A stretch of DNA of 64,000 nt from Sutcliffiella halmapala. GTDB lineage: Bacteria > Bacillota > Bacilli > Bacillales > Bacillaceae_I. The stretch covers positions 442,001 to 506,000 of the forward strand of contig NZ_KV917375.1 of assembly GCF_002019665.1 (NCBI RefSeq), in the 5' to 3' direction. Position 1 is the stretch's first letter. Each line of letters opens with the position of its first letter. This document shows positions 18,634-27,396 of the stretch, in pieces. Under the pieces are notes generated by a model, which was given only the letters and a program-made list of their open reading frames with translations, did no database searches and was not told the origin of the DNA. A program made the translations under genes and the position numbers.

Positions 18634-21156
18634 ATGAAAATAAATGATAACTGGAAAATCAAACATTTTGATGTGGGGACTACCCCTGACTTAGAGGTGG
18701 CAGCTCCAGAATATATTGATTATTTCTGGATGACAGCAACAGTTCCAGGTGATGTTCATTCAAATCTGATTGAACGGAAGTTAATTGAAGATCCCTTTTA
18801 CGGACACAATGATTTGAAATGTCAGTGGGTAGAAGAGAAGGTATGGTGGTATCGTACCACTTTTGAATTTAATGATGAAGTGACGAAAGACGATAGATAT
18901 GAGCTAATCTTCGAAGGCTTGGATACGTTTGCTACGGTTTATTTAAATGGGGTGGAGATAGGTTCTACGGAGAACATGTTTATTAGCCACACGTTTGAAG
19001 TAGCAAGAGAGTTGAAACAGGGTAAAAATGTTCTAGCGGTTAAGTTTGATCCGGTCCATGTTCATGTGAAGGACAAAGTTCAATACTATTGGTCTGGATT
19101 TAGTAAGAAACGAATATGGACTAGGAAGGCTCAAAGTCATTATGGCTGGGATTGGGGGCCACGCTTAGTTGCTTCTGGGATTTGGAAGGATGTTCATCTA
19201 GAAAAAAGAACGCTCTCTAAGCGGGATTCTATTTTTGCTAAAACGATATCCATCTCTCCTGAAAAGGCAATGGTTGAGGTCGATGTAGAGACTGTCACAT
19301 ATAGAAAAGAAATGAATTACGAGGCCCGTTTTAATCTTACGGATGGAAGCAAAAGTTTTTCCACTAGTGTAATGGTCCATCAGAATAAAGCGAAAGCCGT
19401 ATTAGAAGTAGAAGACCCGAAGCTTTGGTGGACACATGATTTAGGTACGCCTCATCTATACCAATTAAGCGTAGAATTATTTGCTGACGGCATGAAGATA
19501 GATGAAAAGCAAGAGGATTTTGGGATTAGAACTGTGGAAGTTCAACGCGCTGATGAAGAGGGAAATCACTGTTTTACTTTTGTATTAAATGGAGTAAAGC
19601 TGTTTGCAAAAGGTGCTAATTGGATTCCAGTGGATAGTTTTATCGGAGCGGCTCCGGATTCACGTTATAAGCACTTAATTAAGATGTGCAAGGATGCCAA
19701 TATGAACATGCTTCGTGTATGGGGTGGAGGCATCTATGAAAAAGAGGTCTTTTATGATGAATGTAACAGGCTTGGTATTCTGGTCTGGCAGGATTTCATG
19801 TTTTCTTGTGCACTTTATCCAGATTACAACAGGAATTTCATGGCCAATGTCAAAGAAGAGATTATTCATGTTGTAAAAAGGCTACGGAATCACCCTTGCT
19901 TGGCTCTTTGGTGTGGAAATAATGAAAATGATTGGTTGTATGAAGCGCTACATTCCTCTGGAGAAATCACCCATCCCTTTTACGGTGAAAAAATCTACCA
20001 TCAATTAATGCCTGAATTGTTGGAGGAACTCGATCATACTCGTTTGTATTGGCCTAGCTCTCCATTCGGAGGTAATGATCACAACTCAAGAGAAGAGGGA
20101 GATTCGCATAATTGGCAGGTTTGGCATGGGAATATAGAGCCGAGATCATTTGGTCAGCCACAAACAGTGAATTATAGCGTAGAAGGTCTTTCTTTTAAAA
20201 ATTTCAAAAATGACACCACAAAATTCGCGAGTGAATTTGGCATGCATGCTTCTTCAAATCGCTACACATTGGAGAGAAATATTCCAGCGGATCAATTTTT
20301 CTGGGGTAGTGAGGAGATGGCATATCGCAATAAAGATATCCATCATCCGAAGGGAATTTTACTAATGCAAGGGTATACAGGTGTTCCGAAGGATTTAAAT
20401 GAGTACATTGCATTTTCCATGTTAACACAAGCGGAAGGATTGAAATATGGAATAGAGCATTATCGACGTAACAAGCCGCACACAAGTGGTGCTTTGTTTT
20501 GGCAGTTAAATGACTGTTGGCCTGGTACAAGCTGGTCTGTCATTGATTATTATTTACTTCCCAAGGCTTCCTATCATTACGCCAAAAAGTTCTTCAGTCC
20601 CATTTTACTAACACTTGATCATGATGTTGGAAAAAATATATCTATCTGGGCTGTAAATGATAGATTAGAAGTATATGAAGATGAGATTGAACTAGCTGTT
20701 TATCATCTAAATGGCGAAAAAGTATTCTCAAGTTCGTGGAAGGTTTCAATTGAAGCCAATGTATCAAAACAAGTGACAACAGTGTTAGAGCAAGAAGCTC
20801 TAGGTGGAGTACAGCCAGATGAAGCAGTAATGGTTATCTGCTCGAAAAATAATAAAACCTATGAAAATTTCTATTATTTCCGCGATCATAAAGATGTAGC
20901 ATTTGAGGCATGTGAGTTATCGTTCTTGGTAGATAAAGAGAAAAATGAGTTGACCGTATCTACAAATGTACTTGCTCGAATGGTCACGATTGAAATTGAT
21001 ATGGAGCAGCTCGTGCTAGAGGATAATTTCTTTGACTTACTGCCTTCGGAGAGAAAAACTGTTAAATTATATCAAACGGATGGGAAAGAAATCCCTTGGG
21101 ATACCTTAAGAGTGAAGGCAATTAATAGTCTTGAAGAAAAGGGAGCGATCGCATGA
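18634..21156 (+). CDS. GH2 beta-mannosidase
   Basis: Cytoplasmic exo-acting enzyme that releases beta-linked mannose from non-reducing ends, for example from the core Man-beta-1,4-GlcNAc. Seen: 840 residues, jelly-roll N-terminal domain, immunoglobulin-like domain, TIM barrel with GANWIPVDSF, acid/base Glu431 in CGNNENDW, and nucleophile Glu534 in FASEFGMH; the motif QLNDCWPGTSWSVIDYY is typical of beta-mannosidases rather than beta-galactosidases. No signal peptide. The ATG at 18634 is chosen with AAAAGGTGG 11 bases upstream; a GTG at 18619 has no site. Its stop overlaps the dehydrogenase start (ATGA). Confidence 0.92.
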   Translation: MKINDNWKIKHFDVGTTPDLEVAAPEYIDYFWMTATVPGDVHSNLIERKLIEDPFYGHNDLKCQWVEEKVWWYRTTFEFNDEVTKDDRYELIFEGLDTFATVYLNGVEIGSTENMFISHTFEVARELKQGKNVLAVKFDPVHVHVKDKVQYYWSGFSKKRIWTRKAQSHYGWDWGPRLVASGIWKDVHLEKRTLSKRDSIFAKTISISPEKAMVEVDVETVTYRKEMNYEARFNLTDGSKSFSTSVMVHQNKAKAVLEVEDPKLWWTHDLGTPHLYQLSVELFADGMKIDEKQEDFGIRTVEVQRADEEGNHCFTFVLNGVKLFAKGANWIPVDSFIGAAPDSRYKHLIKMCKDANMNMLRVWGGGIYEKEVFYDECNRLGILVWQDFMFSCALYPDYNRNFMANVKEEIIHVVKRLRNHPCLALWCGNNENDWLYEALHSSGEITHPFYGEKIYHQLMPELLEELDHTRLYWPSSPFGGNDHNSREEGDSHNWQVWHGNIEPRSFGQPQTVNYSVEGLSFKNFKNDTTKFASEFGMHASSNRYTLERNIPADQFFWGSEEMAYRNKDIHHPKGILLMQGYTGVPKDLNEYIAFSMLTQAEGLKYGIEHYRRNKPHTSGALFWQLNDCWPGTSWSVIDYYLLPKASYHYAKKFFSPILLTLDHDVGKNISIWAVNDRLEVYEDEIELAVYHLNGEKVFSSSWKVSIEANVSKQVTTVLEQEALGGVQPDEAVMVICSKNNKTYENFYYFRDHKDVAFEACELSFLVDKEKNELTVSTNVLARMVTIEIDMEQLVLEDNFFDLLPSERKTVKLYQTDGKEIPWDTLRVKAINSLEEKGAIA

Positions 21157-22154
21157 AAGCAGCAGTTTTACAAGGTAAGAAGCATATAGAGGTACTAGAA
21201 TGGAACACGAATCATCCATCTGCAAAAGAGGTTATTGTTGAGGTGAAGTGTTGTGGGATTTGTGGAACCGATCAGCATATTTACCATGGACAGCCAGGTT
21301 CTGCTGAAGTAAGACCGCCGATTGTCCTTGGCCATGAATTGGCTGGAGTAGTTATGGAAGTAGGTTCAGAAGTGTTAACCCTTCAAAAAGGAGATCGGGT
21401 ATCAATTGATCCTAATATTTACTGCGGGACATGTGAATATTGCCGTAGCAACCGAATGCATTTGTGTAATCACCTTCAAGCTGTTGGGGTAACAAGAGAT
21501 GGTGGCATGGGTGAACTTTGTTTAGTACCAGAATCAAATTGTTACAAAATTCCAGATGACATGACTTTTGAAGAAGCGGCACTCGTGGAGCCTTTAGGCT
21601 GTGTTCTACACGGTATGAGAAAGTTACAATTCTCACCATTAAGTAAAGTGTTGATTATTGGCGGTGGTTTTATCGGACAGTTATTTCTACAATTAGTGAA
21701 ACAACAAAATGTACATTCTATCATTGTAAGTGAGCCAGCTGAAAATAAGCGAGAGGCTCTATATAAATTAGGTGCTGATGAGGTGATTCAACCGAAATTT
21801 GCTGCAAATCTAGTAGCGGATGTTGTGATAGAATGCGTCGGAAGGGAAGAGAGTATGGAACTTGCGATTAAATCAGCAGCAAAGGGCGGACAAGTGTTAC
21901 TCTTTGGTGTCGCTGCTCCAGAAACTGTAATCTCTGTTTCACCATATGAAATTTTTTTAAAGGAGCTTACCATCAAGGGATCCTTTGTGAATCCATTTAC
22001 GCACGATGAAGCGATAGCACTAATTTCGAAAAAAGTAATCGATGTCGAATCACTAATATCACATCGATTTACACTCGAGGAACTTCCGAAGGTAATCTCA
22101 CACTTCCCTGCTCTCAACGTTTCAAAAGCGATTATTAATCATTCGAGAGCTTAG
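21153..22154 (+). CDS. Zinc-dependent medium-chain dehydrogenase (sorbitol/threonine dehydrogenase type)
   Basis: NAD(P)-linked polyol or sugar dehydrogenase. Seen: catalytic zinc ligands in CCGICGTDQH and GHELAG, the structural zinc loop CGTCEYCRSNRMHLC with four cysteines, and a Rossmann motif VLIIGGGFIGQLF. 333 residues, normal length. Translationally coupled to GH2 by a four-base overlap, and followed by a ROK kinase. The substrate cannot be read from sequence; in this context oxidation or reduction of mannose, mannitol or a mannosyl product is an inference only. Confidence 0.82.
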   Translation: MKAAVLQGKKHIEVLEWNTNHPSAKEVIVEVKCCGICGTDQHIYHGQPGSAEVRPPIVLGHELAGVVMEVGSEVLTLQKGDRVSIDPNIYCGTCEYCRSNRMHLCNHLQAVGVTRDGGMGELCLVPESNCYKIPDDMTFEEAALVEPLGCVLHGMRKLQFSPLSKVLIIGGGFIGQLFLQLVKQQNVHSIIVSEPAENKREALYKLGADEVIQPKFAANLVADVVIECVGREESMELAIKSAAKGGQVLLFGVAAPETVISVSPYEIFLKELTIKGSFVNPFTHDEAIALISKKVIDVESLISHRFTLEELPKVISHFPALNVSKAIINHSRA

Positions 22155-22232
22155 AACAATTTCATGACTTTTACTGGATTACTAGGCTCCTTACTAGCGA
22201 AGTGAAATTGAAATATAAGGAGGAAGATGTGC

Positions 22233-23096
22233 ATGCTAGGTGCGATTGAAGCTGGAGGTACTAAATTTGTTTGTGCTGTAGGAGACGAATCAGGAAAGAT
22301 AATAGAAAAAATTCAAATTCCTACCACAACCCCAAAGGAAACCATGAGCCTGGTAAAAGAATTTTTCATTAAATTCCCGATTAAGGCTATTGGAGTCGGT
22401 TCATTTGGTCCTATTGAGGTAAACGAGGAAAGTGCGAAGTATGGATATATTACATCAACACCTAAACCAGGTTGGAGTGATTTTCCAATCGTACAAGAGC
22501 TAAAAGCTGCATTTAATGTGCCGGTTGGTTTCAATACAGATGTAAATGCAGCCGCGTTGGGAGAGACAACTTTTGGCGCTGCTAAAGGGTTGGACAGTTG
22601 CTTGTATATCACCGTTGGTACAGGCATTGGAGCAGGTGCGATTGTACAAGGAAACTTGCTTCAGGGTCTTTCACATCCAGAAATGGGACATATCCTAGTA
22701 AGGAGACATCCAAATGATACGTATGCTGGAAAGTGTCCTTATCATCATGATTGCTTAGAAGGACTTGCTTCGGGCCCCGCAATCGAAGCCCGTTGGGGAG
22801 CTAAGGGCGACCAACTTGTAGATAGGGTAGAGGTTTGGGATTTAGAAGGTTACTATCTTGCACAAGCACTAATGCAATATATCTTAATCCTATCTCCCCA
22901 AAAAATCATCCTTGGCGGAGGGGTAATGAAACAAAAACAAGTATTTACTGCTATCAACAAATACCTTCCAGAACTACTAAATAAATACGTAACCTTACCC
23001 GAACTCACCAATTATATTGTAAGCCCAAAATTAGGCGATAACGCGGGAATCACTGGTGCATTAATGCTTGCTTTAGGTGCCAGTCACTCCTCGTAG
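22233..23096 (+). CDS. ROK-family fructo/mannokinase, copy 1 (GmuE-like)
   Basis: Phosphorylates a free hexose with ATP. Seen: 287 residues, phosphate loop GAIEAGGTKFVCAVG, catalytic Asp in FNTDVNAAALGE, glycine motif TVGTGIGAGAI, and the ROK zinc site HPEMGH plus KCPYHHDCLEGLASG. It resembles B. subtilis GmuE of the glucomannan operon. The ATG at 22233 is used because AAGGAGGA is 8 bases upstream; the ATG at 22227 would be only 2 bases away. A close paralogue lies at 45512. It ends the GH2 unit and is followed by a GC-rich hairpin with a T-run. Confidence 0.88.
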   Translation: MLGAIEAGGTKFVCAVGDESGKIIEKIQIPTTTPKETMSLVKEFFIKFPIKAIGVGSFGPIEVNEESAKYGYITSTPKPGWSDFPIVQELKAAFNVPVGFNTDVNAAALGETTFGAAKGLDSCLYITVGTGIGAGAIVQGNLLQGLSHPEMGHILVRRHPNDTYAGKCPYHHDCLEGLASGPAIEARWGAKGDQLVDRVEVWDLEGYYLAQALMQYILILSPQKIILGGGVMKQKQVFTAINKYLPELLNKYVTLPELTNYIVSPKLGDNAGITGALMLALGASHSS

Positions 23097-23182
23097 TACC
23101 ATGGTAGTACCATGGGGACAGTCCCTCTGGTAACTTGCCAAGCAAGAGAGCCGCGGGGTCTGTCCCCGTGGCTCTCTTTTTT
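23093..23182. repeat. REP-like doublet, also terminator of the ROK gene
   Basis: Two hairpins in inverted orientation: one around GGGGACAGTCCC (23109-23133, preceded by a doubled GTAGTACCATG), the other GAGAGCC(G)CGGGG...CCCCG(T)GGCTCTC (23146-23176) followed by TTTTTT. The linker TTGCCAAGCAAGA is shared with the doublets at 26.15 and 27.26 kb, and in altered form at 46.4 kb. The second hairpin should work as a rho-independent terminator. Confidence 0.8.
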
Positions 23183-23308
23183 AATGTAGAAACTAAAGTA
23201 TTTATGCAAAAAATATAGTACTTCCCAAAGGATAATTGACACGACATATTGCATCATATATGTTTTGTTCATCTGAGGGGTGTTATTTTCGAAAGATTTT
23301 GTTATTTT

Positions 23309-23323
23309 TTGAAAGCGCTTCAT
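23309..23323 (+). promoter_or_regulatory. cre-like site upstream of the GH85 gene
   Basis: TTGAAAGCGCTTCAT matches WTGNNANCGNWNNCW except at position 14 (A for C) and has a clear dyad. It lies about 136 bp before the GH85 start, in a promoter-proximal position. Confidence 0.55.
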
Positions 23324-23397
23324 TTAAACTCCTGAGATACTATTCGACTTTATGAAATAGAAAGGCGGGTGGGGAAGATACATAGTTTGGCGGTATA

Positions 23398-23428
23398 GTA
23401 GAGCCACGGGGACTGTCCCCATGGTCAC
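23398..23428. repeat. REP-like hairpin in the GH85 leader
   Basis: GTAG foot followed by AGCCACGGGGACTGTCCCC and an imperfect right arm ATGGTCAC (repeated once more directly after). It lies 30 bp before the GH85 start, within the probable 5' leader, where a stable hairpin could affect expression. Confidence 0.65.
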
Positions 23429-23458
23429 TCATGGTCACTAAAAAGTAGGGAGGAAAGC

Positions 23459-26131
23459 ATGTTGAAGAAGAAACGTAATGTATTGTCTCTTTTTATTTTA
23501 GCTGTTTTACTTATTTGTATGAATCCCAGTAACGGTTTTGCAGCACAACCGGAATCTTCTTATTGGTATCCAGAAGCTTTATTGAATTGGAGCCCAGAGA
23601 CTGACCCGCACGCCGAGTTTAATAGAAGCTCTGTTCCACTTGTGGAAAGAGAAGTCCTTTTTAACATAAATGATACGCAACAATCGGAGGCGAAAATTGT
23701 TGCATTATCAGCCTTGAATTCTAATACTAGTGGGGTTCCTTCTCAAGGTGGAAGTAACTTTTTTGCTAATACATTTAGCTATTGGCAATACGTAGATATT
23801 ATGGTGTATTGGGCAGGCTCTGCTGGTGAAGGGATTATTACACCACCAAGTGCAGATGTCATTGATGCTTCCCATAAAAATGGGGTCCCTATTTTAGGGA
23901 ATGTATTTTTCCCACCAAAAGTTTATGGGGGACAGGATGCTTGGGTCGATCAAATGCTGTCGCAGCGTGATGATGGCTCGTTTCCTGCTGCTGATAAATT
24001 GCTTGAAGTAGCAAATTATTATGGATTTGATGGTTGGTTCATTAACCAGGAAACAGAAGGTGGAACAAGGGAAACTGCGGAGAAAATGCAGCAATTTCTC
24101 ATCTACTTACAAGATAACAAGCCAGAAGGTATGCACATTATGTGGTATGACTCAATGGTTGAGGACGGTAGTATTCGTTGGCAAAACTACTTAACAGACC
24201 GCAATAAAATGTTCTTACAAGATGGGGAAACTCGTGTTGCTGACAGCATGTTTTTGAACTTTTGGTGGTGGAATAATAGTCAAGAAAGTTCCCACCAAAA
24301 AGCATTAGAGATTAATAGAGATCCATACGATTTATATGCGGGGATCGATATAGAGGCTGAGGGAACAAGTACCAACGTGAGCTGGGACAATTTATTCCCT
24401 AAAAATGGTTCTCCGTATACATCATTAGGAATTTATCGTCCAGATTGGGCATTTAAATCTACCGATAACATGGATGATTTTTATAAAAAAGAACAGCAAT
24501 TGTGGGTAGGGGCTGCCGGGAATCCGAGTAAAACGAATGAGAATCCCGAAAGCTGGAAAGGGATGGCTCACTATTTTACCGAGACCACTGTCATCAATCA
24601 GCTCCCATTCGTCACGAATTTCAATACAGGTAGTGGAAAATTCTTTACTATTGACGGACAAGTAAAGTCCACTAACTCTTGGAATAATCGTAGTTTGCAA
24701 GATATTCTGCCGACATGGCGTTGGTTAGTAGAAAGTAAAGGCGAGGCACTAAATGTCGATTTCGACTGGGAGGAAGCCTATTATGGCGGTAGTTCGCTAA
24801 AGGTTTCAGGTGATCTTTCTAAGAAAAATGCGACTCATGTGAAGCTTTATAAAACGAATCTGCCAATTGATAAAGACACAGAAGTACACGTGACGTATAA
24901 AAACTCCGATAAAAATCCCAACATGAAATTAGGAGTTAGCTTTATGGACGACCCAACTTCCTTTGAATTTTTTGATTTGAAGAAAAAAAGTCGAGGGGAA
25001 TGGACGACAGAAAGCGTTAAGCTAAAGAAATACAAGGGTAAAAATATCGCTACTATTTCGTTATTTTTTGAGAGTGATAAATTAATTGAAGACTACAGCA
25101 TGCATATTGGAGAGCTAAAAGTTACAAGTAAACATAGTGATAAAAAGTCTCCTAAAAAACCTTCCAATGTAAAGGTGCAAGATATTAGTTTTGATGAGGG
25201 GTTATATGCGGATATAGCATTAAAGTGGGATGTTGTAGAAAATGTGAAGCATTATGAAATTTATCGCCATTTAGGAAAAGGTAAAAAGGAATTTGTTGGT
25301 GCGATTCCTAATAATGTTTATTACATTTCTGAACTGAGAAGAGACCAAAAAGAGCGTTCAACAAAGCTTGAAGTTGTTTCTGTCAATCATCAACTAGAAA
25401 GAAGTAAGACTGGACAAACCGTAACGTTTAACTGGCCTGCTTATCCAAAACCGAAGGCTGATTTTTCAGTGAGCAAGTCTATTGCTGCACCTGGTGAGGA
25501 AATTCAATTCTTTAATCAGTCCTCTGAAGCGACGGAAACGGTGGAGTGGCATTTCGAAGGGGCAACACCTTCAACTAGTAAGGAGCTAAACCCTGTTGTT
25601 ACGTATGAAGAAGAGGGTATATATTCCGTGAAGCTAATTGCCAAAAATAGTGAAGGACAAGATATTCTTCTAAGAGAAGGCTTTATTACTATCTCAGAGG
25701 ATGCGAGTAATATATCCAATATCGCCTTAAATAAAGCAGCTACAGCTAGTGGGCAATGTGGACCGAGTGAAGCACCGCAATATGCGATAGATGGAAAAGT
25801 AACAGATAATAGTAAATGGTGCGCAATTGGAGCGAATAGCTGGCTACAAATTGATTTGGGTGAAGCGTATCAGCTTTCTAGCTTTGTGTTAAAGCATGCC
25901 GAAGCAGGGGGAGAGCCTGCAGCGTTTAATACAAGAGCATTTACCATCGAGGTAAGCCAGGATGGAGAGGTATGGGAACCAGCTGTAACAGTTACCAACA
26001 ATACCGATGCAATCAGTGAACATACCATCCCGTTAACAGAAGCAAGGTATGTGCGCTTAGCTATTCAGCAACCAACCCAAGGTGGAGATCAGGCGACAAG
26101 GATATTTGAGTTTGAGGTTTATGGGTTTTAG
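23459..26131 (+). CDS. Secreted GH85 endo-beta-N-acetylglucosaminidase
   Basis: Cleaves the GlcNAc-GlcNAc core of N-glycans outside the cell, releasing the glycan from protein. Seen: Sec signal peptide (MLKKKRN, hydrophobic stretch, cleavage near GFAAQ, about residue 29); GH85 catalytic barrel to about residue 430 with GFDGWFINQETEGG, giving the catalytic pair Asn196 and Glu198; a beta-sandwich region (about 430-560); a fibronectin-like stretch (about 570-660); a PKD-like domain (about 665-755, WHFEGATPS, VKLIAKNSEG); and a C-terminal F5/8 type C carbohydrate-binding domain (about 760-890). 890 residues, no LPXTG anchor, so it is probably released. Start follows GGGAGGAAAG. Related to Endo-A/Endo-D. 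Its stop codon lies inside a 45-bp sequence duplicated at 27333-27377. Confidence 0.93.
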   Translation: MLKKKRNVLSLFILAVLLICMNPSNGFAAQPESSYWYPEALLNWSPETDPHAEFNRSSVPLVEREVLFNINDTQQSEAKIVALSALNSNTSGVPSQGGSNFFANTFSYWQYVDIMVYWAGSAGEGIITPPSADVIDASHKNGVPILGNVFFPPKVYGGQDAWVDQMLSQRDDGSFPAADKLLEVANYYGFDGWFINQETEGGTRETAEKMQQFLIYLQDNKPEGMHIMWYDSMVEDGSIRWQNYLTDRNKMFLQDGETRVADSMFLNFWWWNNSQESSHQKALEINRDPYDLYAGIDIEAEGTSTNVSWDNLFPKNGSPYTSLGIYRPDWAFKSTDNMDDFYKKEQQLWVGAAGNPSKTNENPESWKGMAHYFTETTVINQLPFVTNFNTGSGKFFTIDGQVKSTNSWNNRSLQDILPTWRWLVESKGEALNVDFDWEEAYYGGSSLKVSGDLSKKNATHVKLYKTNLPIDKDTEVHVTYKNSDKNPNMKLGVSFMDDPTSFEFFDLKKKSRGEWTTESVKLKKYKGKNIATISLFFESDKLIEDYSMHIGELKVTSKHSDKKSPKKPSNVKVQDISFDEGLYADIALKWDVVENVKHYEIYRHLGKGKKEFVGAIPNNVYYISELRRDQKERSTKLEVVSVNHQLERSKTGQTVTFNWPAYPKPKADFSVSKSIAAPGEEIQFFNQSSEATETVEWHFEGATPSTSKELNPVVTYEEEGIYSVKLIAKNSEGQDILLREGFITISEDASNISNIALNKAATASGQCGPSEAPQYAIDGKVTDNSKWCAIGANSWLQIDLGEAYQLSSFVLKHAEAGGEPAAFNTRAFTIEVSQDGEVWEPAVTVTNNTDAISEHTIPLTEARYVRLAIQQPTQGGDQATRIFEFEVYGF

Positions 26132-26147
26132 TTTAGTGTCATTTTTA
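26103..26147 (+). repeat. 45-bp direct repeat, left copy (GH85 3' end)
   Basis: Covers the last codons and stop of GH85 plus 16 bases. It is repeated at 27333-27377 with two G/A differences. The two copies bracket the RAYT module exactly. Confidence 0.9.
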
Positions 26148-26150
26148 GTT

Positions 26151-26218
26151 TCCAGGGGGACAGTCCCTTTGGTAACTTGCCAAGCAAGAGAGCCGCGGGG
26201 ACTGTCCCCACGGTTCTC
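26151..26218. repeat. REP-like doublet left of the transposase gene
   Basis: First hairpin CCAGGGGGACAGTCCCTTTGG with flanking GTAAC, linker TTGCCAAGCAAGA, then GAGAGCCGCGGGGA...TCCCCACGGTTCTC. Same two-hairpin layout as 23109-23176 and 27262-27330. The rest of the 310-bp gap before the transposase is AT-rich and shows no credible gene. Confidence 0.8.
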
Positions 26219-26393
26219 TTATTGCCCTTAAACAAAATGATTTTTCTGACTATTAATAATGTTTTATTTTTGATAACATATAAGAAAGCAAGTCCCTCAT
26301 GTAATAAACCACTTAAAACCTCTGTTTTGTATCTGCATGAACATGCCCATTTCTATGTTTAGTTTCAAAGTAATATTTACTCACTAAATTAGA

Positions 26394-26414
26394 CCAGAGG
26401 GACAGTCCCCCTGG
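26394..26414. repeat. REP-like single hairpin before the transposase gene
   Basis: CCAGAGGGACAGTCCCCCTGG, an imperfect palindrome 28 bases before the transposase start. It is followed by a degenerate GGCACTGTCACC motif. Confidence 0.7.
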
Positions 26415-26441
26415 CACTGTCACCTCTCTGGCTCGAAAAGG

Positions 26442-27215
26442 ATGATGCTTTTGCCAAGAGAAGCGAGGAAAAAAAGTAGGATGAATACTTATCACTTGAT
26501 ATTTAGAGGAATCAATCGGCAGACGATATTTGAAGAACCGGAGGATGCCTATTTTTTCTTGAGAATCCTTCAATCGTATCAAGAAAAATGCGGATATGAA
26601 ATTTGGGGATATTGTCTTATGGGAAACCATGTTCATCTTCTTATTAAGGAGGGGGAAGAAGAATGGGGAGTGACGATGAGGCGCATAGGGGCTCGCTTTG
26701 TTTATTGGTACAATTTGAAATACGATCGTAGTGGTCATTTATTTCAGGGGAGATTTAAAAGTAAAGCAGTAGAGGATGTGCCGTATTTATTAAATGTACT
26801 TAGATATATCCATCAAAATCCGACTGCAGCTGGACTAGTAAAGGAGATATCTCAGTATAAATGGAGTAGCTATTCGGAATACATGAACAAATGTAAGTTG
26901 GTAGATAGAGATTTTATTCTAGATATCTTTGATAAGGATCGAGAGAAAGCATTATTTAAATTTATTGAATTTCACCAGAAAAAGAGTGAGGGGGATTTCT
27001 TGGAGGCCTATGAAAGAAGAAGGAGGACATCCGATCAAGAAGCTAGAGCTATCATTAAAAGTATTTGTCCTGTTACGTATTGCATTGATCTTCAGAAAAT
27101 ACAAAAGAAAGATGGTCGGGATCAATACTTAAGAGAGTTAAAGCAACAAGGGTTATCTATGAGACAAATTGCAAGACTAACTGGTATAAGTAGGGGTGTG
27201 ATTACAAAGGCATGA
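26442..27215 (+). CDS. REP-associated tyrosine transposase (RAYT, Y1/HUH family)
   Basis: Single-strand DNA endonuclease of the IS200-like family. RAYTs are domesticated relatives that mobilise or process REP hairpins. Seen: 257 residues; NTYHLIFRGINRQ near the N-terminus, HUH metal-binding motif GNHVHLLIKEG, HLFQGRFKSKAVEDVPYLL with the nucleophilic Tyr region, LRYIHQNPTAAG, and a C-terminal helix-turn-helix-like segment MRQIARLTGISRGVITKA. The reading frame is intact. ATG at 26442 or 26445 is likely; the ribosome binding site is weak. The gene is flanked on both sides by the same REP-like hairpins found across the window, which supports the RAYT assignment over a plain IS200 insertion. Confidence 0.87.
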   Translation: MMLLPREARKKSRMNTYHLIFRGINRQTIFEEPEDAYFFLRILQSYQEKCGYEIWGYCLMGNHVHLLIKEGEEEWGVTMRRIGARFVYWYNLKYDRSGHLFQGRFKSKAVEDVPYLLNVLRYIHQNPTAAGLVKEISQYKWSSYSEYMNKCKLVDRDFILDIFDKDREKALFKFIEFHQKKSEGDFLEAYERRRRTSDQEARAIIKSICPVTYCIDLQKIQKKDGRDQYLRELKQQGLSMRQIARLTGISRGVITKA

Positions 27216-27261
27216 GTGGTGCCCGTTACCCGTTACCACGTTACCAAGGGTTACCAAGGGG

Positions 27262-27330
27262 GGTTACCAAGGGGACAGTCCCTCTGGTAACTTGCCAAGC
27301 AAGAGAGCCACGGGGACTGTCCCCGTGGCA
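27262..27330. repeat. REP-like doublet right of the transposase gene
   Basis: GTTACCAAGGGGACAGTCCC...GGTAAC, linker TTGCCAAGCAAGA, then GAGCCACGGGGACTGTCCCCGTGGC. It is preceded by stuttered copies of GTTACCAAGGG and CCGTTACC (27223-27262), suggesting slippage or repeated insertion. Confidence 0.8.
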
Positions 27331-27332
27331 TC

Positions 27333-27377
27333 TATTTGAGTTTGAGGTTTATGGATTTTAATTTAGTGTCATTTTTA
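27333..27377 (+). repeat. 45-bp direct repeat, right copy
   Basis: Matches 26103-26147 at 43 of 45 positions (two G-to-A differences). Here the sequence no longer codes for anything; it runs straight into the terminator at 27397, the arrangement expected for the original downstream flank of GH85. Confidence 0.9.
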
Positions 27378-27396
27378 AAGTTTTCATGCGTTTATT

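Larger units (their letters stand above)
26148..27332. mobile_element. RAYT/REP module inserted after GH85
   Basis: A block of about 1.2 kb made of a REP-like doublet (26151-26218), a single hairpin (26394-26414), the transposase gene (26442-27215) and another doublet (27262-27330). It is bracketed by 45-bp direct repeats and appears to separate GH85 from its original terminator at 27397. Seen directly: the repeats and gene. Inferred: arrival by insertion or a recombination-mediated duplication. Confidence 0.7.

Noticed and set aside
26177-26362. 61-residue ORF before the transposase gene
   Set aside because: Begins inside a REP-like hairpin, no ribosome binding site, no recognisable protein features.
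26442-27215. Transposase as part of an ordinary IS200/IS605 insertion sequence
   Set aside because: No tnpB, longer than IS200 TnpA, has a C-terminal helix-turn-helix, and is flanked by REP-like hairpins; a RAYT fits better.
26148-27377. The whole 11-46 kb locus as a single mobile island
   Set aside because: I see no integrase, tRNA target or attachment sites; only the RAYT block shows boundary repeats.
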